Assembly (NCBI GenBank): GCA_037962975.1 | Contig: CM075675.1 | Span: 46,422,501-46,486,500 of the forward strand | Source of the DNA: Clitoria ternatea | Taxonomy: Eukaryota > Streptophyta > Magnoliopsida > Fabales > Fabaceae | Length of the DNA: 64,000 nt | Direction of reading: 5' to 3' | Shown: positions 34,368 to 46,237 of the stretch, in pieces | Numbering within the stretch: the first letter of the stretch is position 1 | How the letters are laid out: every line of letters starts with the position of its first letter | Made by a program: the position numbers and the translations under genes | Notes under the pieces: model-generated | What the model saw: the letters and a program-made list of their open reading frames with translations, nothing else | What the model was told of the DNA's origin: nothing | The model's database searches: none

Positions 34368-37300
34368 ATGGCTGAAGCTGTGAATGACAATGGGAACAAC
34401 GCCAACATTGTTCCCCCACCATTGCCTCCTGCCCCGGTCACCTTTGCTAAACCTTTTCCTGACGTCTCCAAAATCGAAGTCTTCGGAGGCCAAAGCTACC
34501 GTCGTTGGCAGGAACGGGTCTTCTCTGTTCTCGACATACACGGGGTCGGGTTTGCCATCACTGATGACAAGCCAACCGATCCTAACGCTCTTGAATTATG
34601 GGTCAATGCTAACAAGGTATGCCGTCATACTATTCTTAGTACATTATCTAACGAGCTTTTCGATGTCTACTGTTCTTACAAGGAAGCAAAGGCCATTTGG
34701 GAGTCCATTAAAGTAAAATACACCGCTGAGGATGCTGGGAAACAAAATTTCCTGGTTGGAAATTTTTATCACTGGAAAATGACTGATAACAAGGACATAA
34801 ATGTCCAAATTAACGAATACCATAAGCTGCTGGAGGACCTCAAGTCTGAAAATATTACTATGCAGGATGAATTAGTTGCAGGTTTTTTGATTGAAAAATT
34901 ACCAGAGTCGTGGAAGGATTACAAACAACAACTCAAGCACAAACTGAGTAAGCTCTCTGTTTCAGAATTGATTACCCACATAATCATTGAGGACACCAAC
35001 CGTAAAGAAGAAAAGGCAGCGAGAGGTAGAGCACTGGCTGCAAGAGCAAATATGGTGCAGGCCAGGAACAAAAATAAGAGGTATGATAACAAAAAGTCCT
35101 TTGATCATTTTCCTGCTAGACAACTTAATTCTGCTAATCCCACTGCCTTCAAAAAGAAGGGTTTTTTCTTTGTGTGTGGTAAGCCAGGTCACCATGCTCC
35201 GGCATGTAGATACAGGAAGAGAAACGATATTCCTCCTAAGCCAAGAGTTAATTTGGTTGAAGGAGATGACAATGATGTTATTGTTGCAGTTGTTTCTCAA
35301 GCCTTAATTGTGGCCAATGTGAGTAAATGGGTGGTAGACTCTGGGGCTACCAAGCACATATGTGCGAACCGTGATTTGTTTACCTCCTACAAAGTTGTGG
35401 GGGAAGGAGAAGAATTTGTGTATCTCGGTGATTCTCGAAAGGCTGATGTCCTTGGTAAAGGGAAAGTTTTTCTCAAACTCACATCTGGAAAGACCTTGGC
35501 ACTTAATGATGTGCTTCATGTACCTTGTATTAGAGCAAATTTAATTTCTGTTGCTCTTTTGGGAAAAGTAGGAATTAAGGTTTCTTTTGAGTCTGATAAG
35601 ATTATCATGACCAAAAATGATGTTTTTGTTGGAAAAGGGTATTGTGATCATGGACTCTTTGTTTTGAACATTTCTACTGATAATAATAATGCTTCATCTT
35701 CTGCGTATATTGTTGATTCGTATGATTTGTGGCATGCTAGACTAGGACATGTTAGTTTTAAATATTTGAAAAAATTGCGTGATGATGGTATGATCTCCGG
35801 TTTTCAAAATGCGAATTTAAACAAATGTGATATATGTGTTGAATCAAAAATTACAAAAAAATCATGTTTTCCTGTGAACCGTGAGTCTGAGTTACTTTCG
35901 TTAATTCATTCCGATTTAGGTGATTTAAAACAAGCTGTAACTAGAGGTGGTAAAAAATATTATGTGACTTTTATTGATGATTTTTCAAGATACACTAAGA
36001 TTTATTTAATTAAAAATAAAGATGAAGCTTTTGATATGTTTTTAATTTATAAAGCCGAAGTGGAAAATCAATTAAATAAAAAAATTAAAAGGGTAAGGTC
36101 TGATAGAGGAGGTGAATATATTCTTTTTAATGATTTTTGTGAAAAAGAAGGGATAATACATGAAATAACTCCACCATATTCACCCGAGTCTAATGGTGTA
36201 GCTGAAAGAAAAAATAGGACTCTAAAAGAAATGATGAATGCTCTGCTTGTCTCTTCATCTGCACCCAATAATCTTTGGGGAGAAGCTATATTGTCTGCAT
36301 GTCATATACAAAATAGAATTCCTTATAAACATTCTGGTAAAACACCTTATGAATTATGGAAAGGTTATAAGCCTAACTTAGATTATCTAAAAGTATGGGG
36401 GTGTTTAGCTAAAGTAATGTTGCCTGATCCTAAAAAGAGAAAGATAGGATCTAAGACTTGTGATTGTATGTTTATTGGTTATGCTCAAAATAGCGCTGCC
36501 TATCGGTTTTTAGTTGTGAAAAGCGATATTATTGCATGCAATTCTATCATTGAGACTAAAAATGTTGAGTTTTTTGAGCATATATTTCCTATGTATATTG
36601 ATCGTGTTTCTTGTGAACCTGTTGTTGATATTGAAAATATTTCTAGTTCACAAATGAATGAACCTATTAATATTTCTAGTGAACCTTTGTGTGAAGCCTC
36701 TAAAAAACCATATGAAAATTTAAGAAGTAAAAGACAAAGAAAAGAAACATCTTTTGGAAATGATTTTTATACCTATCTGGTTAACAATGAACCATTAAAT
36801 TTTAATGAAGCAATTTCTTCTTCTGATGCTGTATTTTGGAAAGAAGCGATTAAAATTGAATTAGACTCTATTTTAAAAAATAAAACCTGGACTTTAGTAG
36901 ATTTACCTCTGGGAGCCAAACCTATTGGCTGTAAATGGATTTTTAAAAGAAAATATTTTCCTGATGGATCAGTTGATAAATATAAAGCCCGTTTAGTAGC
37001 TAAAGGTTTTACTCAAAAACAAAATATTGATTATTTTGATACTTTTGCTCCCGTAACCAGGATTGCTTCTATAAGAGTTTTAATCGCTTTAGCATCCATT
37101 TATAAACTTGTTATTCATCAAATGGATGTAAAAACTGCTTTTTTAAATGGTGATTTAGAAGAAGAAATTTATATGGTTCAACCAGAAGGTTGTGTGGTTT
37201 TTGGTCAAGAAACTAAGGTTTGTAAACTTCTTAAATCTTTATATGGATTAAAACAAGCGCCGAAACAGTGGCATGAAAAATTTGATAGTGTATTAACTAG

Positions 37301-38360
37301 AAATGGGTTCTCTTATTCAGAAGTTGACAAGTGTGTATATACAAAAGTAGAAAATAGTGAATGTGTGATTGTATGCTTATACGTGGATGACATGCTTATT
37401 TTTGGTACAAATGATGATATAGTAATTAATACAAAACAATTTCTTGCTAACAATTTCGATATGAAAGACATGGGTGAGGCAAGTGTTATCTTGGGTGTTA
37501 AAATCATAAGGAAGGATAATAATATAATGCTCTCTCAAGAACATTATATTGAGAAACTTCTTCGGAAGTTTGAATATTTTGAGTCAAAACCAGTGAGTAC
37601 TCCTTATGATGGCAACACTCAGTTAAAGAAAAATAGAGGAGAACCTGTGTCTCAATCCAAATATGCTCAAATTATTGGGAGCGTATTACATTTAATGAAT
37701 TATTCGAGACCTGACATAGCATATGCTGTGGGCAGATTGAGTAGATATACTCATAATCCTAATAATGAGCATTGGGTTGCTTTAGCAAGATTAATGAAAT
37801 ATTTGAGAAGTACCATAAATTATGGTATATTATATAATGGATATCCCGCAGTATTAGAAGGATACTGTGATGCCAACTGGATCTCGGATTCAGATGAGAC
37901 AAAATCCACTAGTGGTTATGTGTTTACACTAGGTGGTGGTGCTGTTACTTGGAGATCAGTCAAACAAAATATTATTGCAAGATCTACTATGGAGTCAGAG
38001 TTTATTGCTCTAGAATTGGCTGGTAGTGAGGCTGAGTGGTTAAGAAACTTCTTAGCAGATATTCCATTAGGAATAAAACCAACACCTTCAATATCTATGC
38101 ATTGTGATAGTCAATCGGCGATAGCCATTGCTAAAAATAAATCTTACAATGGTAAGAACAGACACATCCGTTTGAGACACGATGTGGTAAAGCAGCTGCT
38201 AAATAATGGAATAATATCCATAGAGTATGTGAAGTCAGAAGTGAATTTGGCCGATCCTCTGACGAAACCTTTGGGAAGAAAGGTTGTTTATGAAACATCG
38301 AGGGGAATGGGACTTGAGCCTACAATAAAATTAACAATGATGGGAACCCAACCTTTGTGA
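34368..38360 (+). CDS. Ty1/copia gag-pol polyprotein, 1330 residues
   Basis: This single open frame starts 16 bp after the LTR. Order: gag (residues 1-265); zinc knuckle near 267-280; protease with WVVDSGATKHIC; GAG-pre-integrase (HARLGHVSFKYL, CDICVESK); integrase core with HSDLGDL, RSDRGGEY and SPESNGVAERKNR giving Asp-Asp-Glu; reverse transcriptase with NGDLEEEIYMVQPEG and catalytic CLYVDDMLIFG; RNase H with YCDANWISDSDETKSTSGY and CDSQSAIAIAKN. The integrase-before-RT order defines copia. It makes all proteins for particle formation, reverse transcription and integration. Oddity: the knuckle reads FFVCGKPGHHAPAC, so its first Cys is Phe (residue 267), which should weaken zinc binding. Otherwise no lesion is visible. 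Confidence 0.95.
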   Translation: MAEAVNDNGNNANIVPPPLPPAPVTFAKPFPDVSKIEVFGGQSYRRWQERVFSVLDIHGVGFAITDDKPTDPNALELWVNANKVCRHTILSTLSNELFDVYCSYKEAKAIWESIKVKYTAEDAGKQNFLVGNFYHWKMTDNKDINVQINEYHKLLEDLKSENITMQDELVAGFLIEKLPESWKDYKQQLKHKLSKLSVSELITHIIIEDTNRKEEKAARGRALAARANMVQARNKNKRYDNKKSFDHFPARQLNSANPTAFKKKGFFFVCGKPGHHAPACRYRKRNDIPPKPRVNLVEGDDNDVIVAVVSQALIVANVSKWVVDSGATKHICANRDLFTSYKVVGEGEEFVYLGDSRKADVLGKGKVFLKLTSGKTLALNDVLHVPCIRANLISVALLGKVGIKVSFESDKIIMTKNDVFVGKGYCDHGLFVLNISTDNNNASSSAYIVDSYDLWHARLGHVSFKYLKKLRDDGMISGFQNANLNKCDICVESKITKKSCFPVNRESELLSLIHSDLGDLKQAVTRGGKKYYVTFIDDFSRYTKIYLIKNKDEAFDMFLIYKAEVENQLNKKIKRVRSDRGGEYILFNDFCEKEGIIHEITPPYSPESNGVAERKNRTLKEMMNALLVSSSAPNNLWGEAILSACHIQNRIPYKHSGKTPYELWKGYKPNLDYLKVWGCLAKVMLPDPKKRKIGSKTCDCMFIGYAQNSAAYRFLVVKSDIIACNSIIETKNVEFFEHIFPMYIDRVSCEPVVDIENISSSQMNEPINISSEPLCEASKKPYENLRSKRQRKETSFGNDFYTYLVNNEPLNFNEAISSSDAVFWKEAIKIELDSILKNKTWTLVDLPLGAKPIGCKWIFKRKYFPDGSVDKYKARLVAKGFTQKQNIDYFDTFAPVTRIASIRVLIALASIYKLVIHQMDVKTAFLNGDLEEEIYMVQPEGCVVFGQETKVCKLLKSLYGLKQAPKQWHEKFDSVLTRNGFSYSEVDKCVYTKVENSECVIVCLYVDDMLIFGTNDDIVINTKQFLANNFDMKDMGEASVILGVKIIRKDNNIMLSQEHYIEKLLRKFEYFESKPVSTPYDGNTQLKKNRGEPVSQSKYAQIIGSVLHLMNYSRPDIAYAVGRLSRYTHNPNNEHWVALARLMKYLRSTINYGILYNGYPAVLEGYCDANWISDSDETKSTSGYVFTLGGGAVTWRSVKQNIIARSTMESEFIALELAGSEAEWLRNFLADIPLGIKPTPSISMHCDSQSAIAIAKNKSYNGKNRHIRLRHDVVKQLLNNGIISIEYVKSEVNLADPLTKPLGRKVVYETSRGMGLEPTIKLTMMGTQPL

Positions 38361-38916
38361 TTGGAGATCCCATGAAGAAGGTTCATATGGGTAATAACAA
38401 GTCGTTGTTAATCCTCTAGCACTATTTCTTCCTCCATTCCTATGATGTGTGAAGTGCTAGGCTACAAAGAACGAGAGGATAATTATTAAATTTTAATGAT
38501 TTTCATATCCCTTATGGGTGGTGTATAAAATGTAGGATACACTTGATGAAGTCACCTATATGAGTGTCAAGTGAGGCCGCTTGCATGAGATTTAGGCAAA
38601 TCTCTAAAGCACTCATGAATTACCAGGCACGCGTACGGCCTATTCACGCAAAACGGTGAAAACAGCTAAAAGAGTCGAGAAGTGAAATGTGATGGGTAAA
38701 CCGCTATCTTACATTAAAGTGATTTTGGTTCATAGAAGCTTTGCTTCACCAAAATTACTGTAAGTTAAGTTTATCTGTCTAGGGTCTGGTTCATAGTCCT
38801 GAAGACACCAGATCTGATGCATTTGCACCATGATGTAAACCGGATATATATATATATTTTTTAAAAATAATAATAAAAAATAAAAATAAAAGAAACTTTT
38901 GAAATATGTGGGGGAT
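38361..38916 (+). other. 3' untranslated region and polypurine tract of the copia element
   Basis: This is non-coding sequence after the gag-pol stop. TGTGGGGGAT directly before the 3' LTR is the polypurine tract. A short TA repeat lies near 38849-38858. Confidence 0.75.
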
Positions 38917-39527
38917 TGTTGGAAATTTTGCTTATTTCAAAAGTTTTTAGTCCCACATTGCTTGGACAACATTTCTCTTAAGGCTTTATATATAGAAAGA
39001 GAACTTATGGTGGTAAACAAGATAGAAAGGAAGTGGGCTCGCGCGCAAGTGGGTTTAGGCCGAAATATCTGTTTCGTGTGCAAATCTGATGATTTGCCCC
39101 CCCCCTGCGCGCACGATGATAAATTCTTTTTCTTTAAATTTGAATTTTAAATTTGAAAAGCCTATCAGAGAAAGTCATTTATTGGGGCGTTTAATTTTAA
39201 GAACGTTATGATTTGTTTTTAAAGGGAATATCTTACCTGGTTATCTGATTAATTTCCGGTTAATGAGTATGATTAGTATTTGAATTCTGTAACGTCTCAT
39301 TAACACGGAATTAATCGGTTATGTTTATGATATTAAAACAAATCGTACACGTTATGTTTATAATATCTTTCTTTTCGGTTTACACACAATTACGCTTAAC
39401 CTTTTGCTAGTTCTGCTCCTGTTCTATTCAGACGGACTGTTGTATCCTGGGGGGTCACGCGCTACGCGAACAAACCCTTAAGCCCAGTGTGCTTCTCACA
39501 CGCCTCAGTCTTACATTTTCTCCTATA
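38917..39527 (+). repeat. 3' LTR of the copia element
   Basis: It starts TGTTGGAAATTTTGC and ends TTTCTCCTATA, matching the 5' LTR apart from about ten substitutions, a 23-bp gap and a C/T-run difference. Confidence 0.9.
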
Positions 39528-39622
39528 GATCCTTGACATTAGGTAGATTTTGTCCTGTAATAAGAAATGGATAGTTTCTCATATATATATAGAGAGAGGG
39601 AAATAGGTGCGTTGACCACTTA

Positions 39623-40383
39623 GGCTGCGTTTAGTTCATAAATTTTCTTAGAAAATTAGAAAATTATTCTTAGAAAAATTAGAAAAATAAAAAACTGTTT
39701 ATTTACAAAATTTTTGAATTTTTTTAAAGAAAAATAGAAAACCTGATTTTCTATTTTTTAAGAAAATCAGAAAACTAGTTTAAAAGGTTTTCTAAGAAAA
39801 TAGGAAAAATAGAAAAGGCGATTTTCTGTTTTATCCTCTAGTCTCTCGCGTGTTGAGCAGTGGCGCTGGTTTGTTTTTTGCATTGGATGGGTTTTCATTG
39901 TTTTTCTGCTATCTCGCGCCATTGGCTAGTTTTGGTGACTCGTCAGGGCCTTAAAAGTGCCTTTGTTCTTTTATCTTTCAAGGAAATTGTATCTCCATTC
40001 ATTTTAATTTTTATTAGATTAAATATATAATTTGGTTTTCATGTTCAGCAAAATTTAATTAGCTGAAAACACTATTTGATATACCTGAAAACATTTCTCT
40101 TTTTTTTCTCCTTCTACATATATATATACCTCTACTCTTGAAAACAGCAGTTTATATATATATATAATATATACCTCTACTCTTGAACTTGAAAAATTTT
40201 TAGAAAACTGAGTGCACTTGAACAACTTTTTTAATTTTTAAATTTTCTAAATTAGAAAACTATTACATCATTTAAACAAGTTTTTAGAACTTTTCTAATT
40301 ATTCCAGAAAATGAAAATTTTAGAAAACAAGCAGAAAACTTTTCTTAAAAGACTAGAATAATTTTCTGTAACTAAACACAGCC
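39623..40383. mobile_element. PIF/Harbinger-type (Tourist-like) MITE
   Basis: It begins GGCTGCGTTTAGTT and ends AACTAAACACAGCC, inverted repeats with one mismatch. TTA lies on both sides (39620-39622 and 40384-40386). A 3-bp TTA duplication and GG...CC termini fit PIF/Harbinger. At 761 bp with no coding capacity it is non-autonomous. A phrase TATATACCTCTACTCTTGAA is duplicated inside (near 40122 and 40168). Confidence 0.8.
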
Positions 40384-40876
40384 TTAGCTTTCCTGGGATA
40401 TTTTATTCCAATTGGTATCTATGTGTACCAGTCTTACCCTTCCTCTTTAATTGAGTTAATTGAGGAAGGTTTTAGAGGGGTGGCATTTCCCTGGAAGATT
40501 GTTTCATTATAATGAGGATGAACCTTAAACAAAGAAATATATTGGTAAAGAAGCAGGGGAAAATGTTAGGTTGACAAATTTAGTGTCAATTTTTGTCATG
40601 ATGCTAATAATCTAAGGGACATAATAGAATTGTTAGAATGATATATTTGAAATCTTCAATTTGAAACTAAAGATAAGGGTTTTACATTTTATAAACATAT
40701 GTTAAATGTTATGGTTTTGTTGTTAGAAAAGATGATATAGGAAAGATGAGAAAAAGAAAATTGTTATGAGACAATAATTATCCAATCGAGTAGATTAGGA
40801 GATAAGAAACACCTTAGGAGGATTGATAGGAATAGGCCATAAAAACCAATAACACCAACCAATTGTCCAGCCAAGT

Positions 40877-41480
40877 TACGGATTCTTTATGATCATAAGA
40901 TATTAAAGTAGAAGGTGAGTTCTTTTGTTGTCGGTCATAATCATAAACTATATCCAGTCCAATATTCTCATTTAAATCTTACAAATCATGTGCTGACCGA
41001 CGCCAATAAAGTTCAAGTTGATTGTTTGCACTTTAATGGTCTTGGGACCTGTCATATAATTGGATATTTGCTTACTCAAAATGGAGGTTATGGTAAGTTG
41101 TGATTTTGCAAAAAAAAAAGATTTATACAATTATATAGATAGATAGAAAAACTTTAAGATTCAAGATGAGGATATCAAAACTGTGTTGAATTACCTTTAA
41201 GGTAAGGCTGGTAGTGACCTCATGATGTATTCAAAATGTACTATCAATTTTGATGGTAAATTAAATGAGCTTTTATTGGTTGATGGTGGTTGCATAAATT
41301 ACTACCAATGTTTCGGGGATGTTGTTGCCTTTGACACCACCTGTAAGATAGACAGGTATTATAAAACCTTAGTGATCTTTTCAGGCTATAATGATCATAT
41401 CAAATTGTTTTATTTAGGTCTACGTTGGTTTCAGATGAGTCTACATGAAAGAGTGTCACCATCCACCATGAAAGACTCAA
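40877..41480 (+). pseudogene. FAR1-related / MULE transposase remnant
   Basis: A first piece reads FVVGHNHKLYPVQYSHLNLT, VDCLHFNGLGTCHIIGYL and NGGYGKL, then a stop, then KKDLYNYI. A second reads SDLMMYSKCTINFDGKLNEL, YYQCFGDVVAFDTTCKIDRY and YKTLVIFSGYN. This order (EHNH, YNYI, then CFGDVLAFDTT with the first catalytic Asp) matches the FAR1/FHY3 and Mutator-like transposase family (PF03101 C-terminal part and PF10551). Stops and a frameshift break it and the C-terminal half is missing. FAR1 proteins are domesticated MULE transposases, so this could derive from either. Confidence 0.75.
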
Positions 41481-42720
41481 GTTAAAACAACAAAGCTCAT
41501 CTCACAAAAGACTTTTTACACCAATAACTATAACTGACACTTCAAAGTACTCATTCAAGTGGGTTCGTAATGTTGGATTAACTATACCTGAGATACATAA
41601 TCTTGAAGCCTATTTTCTTGTCACTCATGCTTTTATACCTAATTACTTATATGTGAGCTAAGTGCTAACATTGGTATATATAAAAGTGTATTCCTATGTT
41701 GTTCAAACCATTGAAATTAATGTTGCTTGATGAGATTGAGCATGCAATTGTTGCATGTGTGTTACGGATAAACAAAAGTAGAATGTCATAAGTCTAAGAA
41801 CCAACTTGATTTTTTTCATGATCTAACAACTATACCAAATGACCACTTAATTATCAATGATATTCCTAAACTGACTAAAGTAATAATTCATCATTCATGT
41901 TAATATTAATAGAAAGGATATTTTGATTTGAACTTGGAAAGATAAAAGAGAAGGGAAAGATTTCAAAACACTTATGGCTAAAGGGTGTGTTGATCAAAAG
42001 GTTGATTTTTCTAATATTTCAAATTATTGGATAATATTATAGACCTTAGTGTCACGACCAGGATCGCAGAAAGAGGTCGACTGCAAAAAGAATAGAAAGA
42101 TTCGAAAGGTGTTTGGTTCAAAAATGGAGTCATCACCAATATTTATTTAAAGATAAAATATCAAGAAAACCTTTTATTAGGACACTGGTTATAAAAGCAA
42201 GATTTTGGATTCAGAAGTTAAATTACAGGTGGGGAAGGTATTAGCACCTCAAACGTATATTATAAAACGGTTAACTCAAATTAATCGTGCTTATTTTTAA
42301 ATAACCAAAAATTAATTTAGCCTCATAAAGAATGAAATAATAATGAACAAAACGTGAGTGAGCGCGAAGATAACAGAGGGTATGGGTGGAGTCCCAAAGC
42401 GAGATTGATAGGACGTCTCATCCAAATTAACCTTATTTTTTATGGCAAAAGCTTTTGGATCATGGTGTATTTTCAAAAAGAGTGTGAGATTAACAAAATA
42501 TTTCATCTAAATTAACCACGCTTTCCATGGTAAATAAAATAAATATGTATTTTGGGAATGATATTTTTATTTGGAAAAAAGTGAGATAAAAATAACAAGA
42601 TGTCTCATCCAAATTAACCTTTCTCACGAATTTTCATCATTTTCATGAAGAAAGGAATGAATAACAAGCAAGAACGAATGAGTGAGTATAAAAAAGGAAA
42701 AAGGGAAATAGAAGAGCTTG

Positions 42721-42860
42721 CCTAGGTTAATGGAAAAAACCAAAGGGAACCAAATATGATGGCTTACCTAGGTGATGATGTTTGCCTAGGTGCGTGAAGG
42801 GCAGTGGATCTCAAAACCTAATACAAAGGCACTCGCCTAGGTGAGTGGGGCTCCCCTAGG
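42721..42860. repeat. CCTAGG palindrome array
   Basis: CCTAGG cores (mostly GCCTAGGTG) start at 42721, 42767, 42785, 42836 and 42855, spaced 46, 18, 51, 19. It sits in the upstream part of the putative LTR. Confidence 0.8.
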
Positions 42861-43402
42861 TGAATCTATCAGCAGAACACACATTTGTTTACACTTTTAT
42901 CATGAAAAACAAGCCTCAAACATGGTTACTTGGAACTTATACATGGCAATCCTTGAATATGGCATAAACGTAGGCAAATTTAACATATTATTGTTATCAG
43001 AATCACACCCCAAAACCTTTTAAAAATAATTTGTTAGTTCCAAGTATAAGGAAGAAAGGAAAATAAGGGAAGCTTACTTTCACATGATTTAAATTATGAA
43101 TGCAACTAGAACTATACAAATGGAATACATCAATAATACCACCAAACTAACATGAACTTATGCCAAATAACCTAAGTCTATATAGAATATCCAAACATGA
43201 CATATGTAAGCTTCATAAAACATGTTTATTTGATCATGCCAATGGATGTACAAGATCAAGAACAACACACGTTTCCCCCTAAGTGTGATAAAGATCCCTT
43301 CAAGACTCAGAAGCAAGAATACCCTTTTCTCTTAAAAATCCAGACCTATAGAGTTTTCCCCTCTAATTTTTAACCCTCTTTTGTTATTCTTCAAGACCCC
43401 CC

Positions 43403-43413
43403 TTTTATAAAGG
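43403..43413 (+). promoter_or_regulatory. TATA box of the putative Ogre-like LTR
   Basis: TTTTATAAAGG is embedded in a near palindrome CCCCTTTTATAAAGGGG, about 545-685 bp downstream of the CCTAGG array. Confidence 0.5.
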
Positions 43414-43920
43414 GGACTTCATTCTTTCATATTAACTCAAGCTTCATTCACCCTTTTTACCTTAACTACGGGAAACATGAGCTAACCTTCACTAGTTTTT
43501 TCATGCCCTTATTGCTCTACCCATTCTTGTTCCTCTTCCCTATTCAGAATCAGATGCCATATTTTCTTATACTTCTCCCATGATTTCCTCTCATTTGTTT
43601 GATGCAAGCCCTTATCTTTTGTGTAAAGGTAGGACTTGGCTTCGGTCCATATGGAAGAAGAGGGGTTAAGGTTTTAGTAGGAAGATGGAGGTTTGAGACT
43701 TTTGGGTAAAGAAGGACCAAAGCTCCCTTTTATTATTTTCGGTCCTTGCAGGGCTCACCTTGGTGAATTGGTCATTTTTTCTTCTTCTCGCATAGGTAAA
43801 TCACTACCTTTTTTCCCCCCATAGAATACATTTTTCTCTTTGCCTTCTTTTTCTCTTTTTTATTCCTTTTTCTTTTCTGGTATATTTTTGAATAGGACAG
43901 AACCAAGTGTTCATACTTAG

Positions 43921-46237
43921 GTATTGAAGAAATAGAATAAATTTTGTTTTTTATTAATAAGATCAACATCAAAATATACAATAAATCTATATGTGAAAAA
44001 ATATGATTTATATTTGATTGTTGTCATTTTAAATTTATCAAAAAACCTTACGATACATATTAATTATACAATTGGGACTGATATCTTCATGGTTTTGGAT
44101 TAAAAAAATTTAATCCCTACTTTGATGTGATTATTGAAAGAGCAAAAAATAATTGACTATGTGTGAAAATAACACGTGAAAGATACCCAACAATTAAGAG
44201 TTTTTGTCCTTAAGACTTATTTGTTACCATAGAAAATGACATAATAAGGGAAATTTCCCTTCACTTGAATTTAAATAGGAGTGTTTAAGAAGATGGAATC
44301 ATGATCATTCTAGGATGAGAACAATATCACCAACATGAATTTTGGTAAGAACTTGACATTGAATGACATGATTGGTCAATATTTCTTAGTAGCATTTCAA
44401 GAACTCTAACCTTCAAAGCTAACTTATATGAAGGAAGACCATAGCAATTAATTCCATTCAATGTTTTTGGAGAAAATGTTTCTACCTTCATATCAAAAAT
44501 ACCATCATCAATAAATAATGAATCTGAACTCAGATACACCTTTTCAGAATCTCTTCTTCAATCGATGATTCTTCTTCGCCGAGTTCAGACTCGCCAAGAG
44601 TTGTTCGAATCCCAGGAGAGTTTTCAAGTGGTCAAGCAAGTCTGAAAGTCATCGGGTAAGGTTTTATAGTTCTATTCCTTAGTCAGGAATAGCGGGCTCG
44701 TTAGCTACATAACTCAATAGCTCTCTGACCCATTCCTTATCCTGCCCTGAGGATAAGTCACTCAACTGATAGTGCATACAGATAAGAAAAAAGTTCAGGA
44801 TAACACTCATGACATAGTTGTTTAGGTCATAAAAAATTTCCAAAGTAGGTCCCAGGATTGATCTTTCCAAAAAAAGTATTATTCTTTATGTTGTGCAATA
44901 AATTAGGGTATACAAGTTGGATTAATTCATCCAAAACTTTTTTTTTGAGTTATTGATCAATATTTCTTAGGGAATTTCAGTGTCTGATTCTTCATCATTC
45001 AAATCACCAATAAGTCAATCTCTAACACTTAGCAGCCAATCTCTAAATCTCTTTATTTCTTCCCTATTCAATTGATCAATTGTTGTATTAAGTCTCATGT
45101 TTTTCATTATCCTCAAAACAAGATAAAAAACCAGAGGTACAAAGAAATGACTGTTGCATTTGCAATATCTTTGTCTTGAACCCTTTTGTATAACCAAGAA
45201 TATTTGTTTGAAGTCGCCCCTAAGACAATAACATTACCATCAAATGGTAAACCAAAGTCAAAGCAACTCAAGTGGCTTAAAATATCCTTTTAAAAATTAT
45301 CAAGAGTCTTAAAGCATAATTTACTTACCATCAGGGCCTCATATCAAATGATTAACTTTGCTTTATGTAATAATTTTACATGTAAATTGTCTTATTTAAC
45401 GTTGCATATAGGATCTTTGTTAATGTTCAATCGAATCTTAAACCTTAAATGGGTTGTTCTATCATTCGGAAGAAGTAAGAAAGTAATGTCACTTCAGGCA
45501 ACATTAAGACATATATACCCCTTTGACCGAATAGCCACTGATAATGTCTTCTAAACAAACGTCTTACCTATCCCTTCATTCCTATATAAGAAGAAATTTC
45601 CACTTTTATTCCTATACACAACTTAAATTATCACATCAAACACATGCTTTTATTCATCAATGAAAGTGTTCTAGTAATCGGACAACATTGTTGATAATCT
45701 ATCATGATCAAAGTTTAACTCTTGAAAAATTATTTTATCCTATGTGTTAGACACAAATTTTAGGAGCAATGTGGCATGGATGGGAATTTTCATAGACTTC
45801 TCCTATTTTTCTATAACAAATCTTCTAAGTTCATATTTCTTATGTGTTCACCACTCAAAGTGGATATCTACATCATAATATAAATAATTCAATTTATTAT
45901 TAAAAAAAGGCTAATAAAACACAAAAGTATTAATTATTTAAAATATAATGCTTTCACAACCTAACAATCTTCTATGTCTGTATTGGACATCATTGGAAAG
46001 TTCTTTCTAACAAATTTTCCAAATAATTTCAGGAGTTAACATATCATTTGACAAAAGTAAAATTGCCAACAATCTTTTTAAGTAAGCTGTAGAATCCCAT
46101 GTACTTGCTTTTTCTCAAAGCATTAATAAACTTCTTATACTCTTGAAGAAATCTTGATGTATAACATACTTCTTTAAATGAAACATAAGTCGCCACTTCA
46201 ATAGTCCTGACATCCTGGAAACTAGCATATCCCTTTT
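43921..46237. other. AT-rich sequence without recognised features
   Basis: I see no coding frame longer than chance expectation and no element ends that can be matched. Confidence 0.55.

Larger units (their letters stand above)
33716..39527 (+). mobile_element. Nearly intact Ty1/copia retrotransposon
   Basis: LTRs of 636 and 611 bp flank one uninterrupted gag-pol gene. Perfect target duplications GATCC lie at 33711-33715 and 39528-39532. By eye the two LTRs differ by about ten substitutions and two length changes, so insertion was recent relative to the other elements here. Two oddities are that the LTRs end in TA rather than CA, and that no tRNA-iMet-type primer site follows the 5' LTR. Confidence 0.95.
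42050..43915 (+). mobile_element. Putative solo LTR of a gypsy (Ogre/Tat-like) element
   Basis: TGTCACGACCAGGATCGC at 42050 and GTGGGGAAGGTATTAGCACC near 42231 are phrases typical of legume Ogre-like LTRs. A strong TATA box lies at 43406. CTTAG occurs just before 42050 and at 43916-43920, a possible 5-bp duplication. That right boundary is tentative because a 5-bp match is easily found by chance. There is no coding region. Confidence 0.5.

Noticed and set aside
44300..45560. Several 60-70-codon frames on both strands
   Set aside because: Random-length frames without domain similarity in AT-rich DNA.
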